This document shows, one piece after another, positions 63,171 to 64,000 of a stretch of DNA of 64,000 nt (its first letter is position 1; every line of letters starts with the position of its first letter). Both the position numbers and the translations under genes were made by a program. The notes beneath the pieces were generated by a model, which worked only from the letters and a program-made list of their open reading frames with translations, made no database searches and had not been told where the DNA came from. Source of the DNA: WRHT01 sp031550525 (GTDB lineage Bacteria; Desulfobacterota; Desulfovibrionia; Desulfovibrionales; Desulfovibrionaceae); contig JAVBON010000014.1 of the NCBI GenBank assembly GCA_031550525.1, positions 62,001 to 126,000 on the forward strand, read 5' to 3'.

Positions 63171-63838
63171 GCCACAAAGCGGTAGCCTACCCCACGCACG
63201 GTCTCAACCCTGCACTCGGCCGCCGCACGCGTAAGCTTGCGCCGCAAACGCGAAATCATAGCCTCAATGGCGTTGGCGCTAACAGCGCTGTCAAAGGAGT
63301 ACAAACGGTTAGTCAACTGTTCCTTGGTCATCACCCTTGGCGACATGCGCAGCATTTCCGCCAAAAGCCCAGCCTCTTTTCTGGTAAGAGCCAGATAATG
63401 CCCATTCACGGCAAAGCTGCCGCTATCCCAATCAATATGCAGGTTGGCAAAACGCGAAAATCTTTCCGTCTGAGCGCGCGTGCGCCGCAAAACAGCGCGC
63501 ATTCTGGCCTCAAGCTCGCCAAGATCAAAAGGTTTGATCAGATAATCGTCCACTCCGGCGTTAAGCCACCGTATGGTTTTTTCCGGCGAATCGGCCTCGC
63601 CCACAACAATGCAGGGCACATTGCGGTTGCTTGTGCGCATGCGCTCCGCCAACAGAGTTCCGGCATCCATATCCGGCATGGACAGGTCCATTATCATGAC
63701 CTCATAATTGTGCTGGCGCAGCATTTCAAGCGCATATGCGCCGCTGAGCACGGTATCCGTAACAAACCCTACCCTGCTCAAGTGCCCTGAAACAAGCGCC
63801 GCCAGTCCAGGGTCTTCTTCAAGAATAAGCACTTTCAT
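63167..63838 (-). CDS. OmpR/PhoB-family response regulator
   Basis: The ATG at 63838 gives MKVLILEEDPGLAALVSGHL (223 residues); the frame is open 22 residues further upstream. The receiver domain has the acidic pair in LEEDPG, phospho-Asp in VMIMDLSMPDMDAG and Lys in YLIKPFDLGEL. The C-terminal winged helix has LTRKEAGLLAEML and AIEAMISRLRRKL, ending VRGVGYRFVA. It resembles QseB/PmrA types. No histidine kinase adjoins it on the visible side; one may lie beyond 64000. It is transcribed toward the adhesin gene but separated by 400 nt. Confidence 0.92.
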   Translation of the reverse strand: MKVLILEEDPGLAALVSGHLSRVGFVTDTVLSGAYALEMLRQHNYEVMIMDLSMPDMDAGTLLAERMRTSNRNVPCIVVGEADSPEKTIRWLNAGVDDYLIKPFDLGELEARMRAVLRRTRAQTERFSRFANLHIDWDSGSFAVNGHYLALTRKEAGLLAEMLRMSPRVMTKEQLTNRLYSFDSAVSANAIEAMISRLRRKLTRAAAECRVETVRGVGYRFVA

Positions 63839-63910
63839 ATAGTTACCGCAATATGAGTTAGGTACAACAACCTCTCTTTTGCTGGTTACCGCACTTATAG
63901 TCAAGTTTTT

Positions 63911-63937
63911 TTATAATGACTTTCATTTTCATTTATT
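63911..63937. promoter_or_regulatory. Fur-box-like sequence
   Basis: ATAATGACTTTCATTTTCAT matches the repeated NAT-x-AT hexamer pattern of Fur operators with several mismatches. It lies between the response-regulator start and a possible plus-strand gene start at 63947. The assignment is by resemblance only. Confidence 0.35.
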
Positions 63938-63946
63938 ATTGAGAAT

Positions 63947-64000
63947 ATGAAATCACCTCAAAATGCAAACAAAGTGCCCTTGGAAAAACTGTCAGGATTT
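63947..64000 (+). CDS. Possible gene start, truncated by window edge
   Basis: ATG at 63947 opens a frame with MKSPQNANKVPLEKLSGF running off the window. A weak TTGAG ribosome-binding site precedes it. The KVPLEKLSGF opening would suit a small FeoA-type protein. Eighteen residues are too few to decide. Confidence 0.3.
   Translation, partial: MKSPQNANKVPLEKLSGF

Overview
The window looks like a chromosomal segment of a Gram-negative sulfate-reducer-type bacterium, most likely Desulfovibrionaceae (Desulfobacterota). This is inferred from the gene types, not from a search: an OsmC/DsrE-family sulfur-carrier cluster, an FmdE-family protein beside a FecCD-type importer, a PaaK-type ligase, LpxC, a cobalamin-riboswitch TonB uptake system, and what appears to be a selenocysteine-encoding gene. 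There are no CRISPR arrays, rRNAs or complete IS elements. Several small palindromic elements (MITE-like) sit between genes.

Layout. 1-4 kb: the end of an aminotransferase, a DUF401 permease, then OsmC-like plus DsrH/DsrE/DsrF-like genes. 4-6.6 kb: a CsoR-type repressor and a P1B metal ATPase. 6.7-11.2 kb: a small cystatin-like protein, FliM and a hybrid sensor kinase. 11.5-15.1 kb: FmdE-family protein plus a FecCD-class ABC importer behind a palindromic operator. 15.4-17.7 kb: an iron-sulfur flavoprotein-type reductase and LpxC. 17.8-20.4 kb: two GT92-type glycosyltransferases on the minus strand. 20.5-26 kb: tRNA-Thr, Tyr, Gly, Thr, then tuf, rpmG, tRNA-Trp, secE, nusG, rplK, rplA, rplJ, rplL. 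This island ends in a terminator, without the rpoB and rpoC that normally follow. 26-33.8 kb: ferredoxin-nitroreductase, a large exported protein, FxsA, two more GT92-type paralogues and pirin. 34-41.3 kb: an S1 protein, a U32 protease, an S24-type repressor, a PaaK-type CoA ligase, and small genes including an apparent ribbon-helix-helix/RelE-like fusion. 41.6-48.5 kb: a B12 riboswitch and terminator controlling an operon for outer-membrane receptor, binding protein, permease, ATPase, TonB, ExbB and ExbD, which together form a complete energised corrinoid uptake route. 48.9-51.5 kb: an ArsR-family repressor and a second P1B ATPase. 51.6-53.5 kb: a hypothetical protein, QueF and a YhhQ-type queuosine-precursor transporter. 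53.6-62.8 kb: one 3039-residue RTX adhesin with eight internal repeats. The right edge has an OmpR-type response regulator and the start of another gene.

The most notable observation is at 49380-51452. An in-frame TGA (codon 55) splits the second metal ATPase from an N-terminal Cys/His-rich segment. Immediately downstream lies a 7-bp perfect stem with a 6-nt loop AGGUGC. The loop's GGU lies 18 nt after the UGA, in the arrangement of a bacterial SECIS. The simplest reading is a selenocysteine-containing Zn/Cd-type P1B ATPase that ordinary gene callers would split or truncate. Other points worth following are the missing rpoBC, the palindrome between rplA and rplJ, two 149-bp MITE copies, four dispersed GT92-type paralogues, and the toxin/antitoxin-like fusion.
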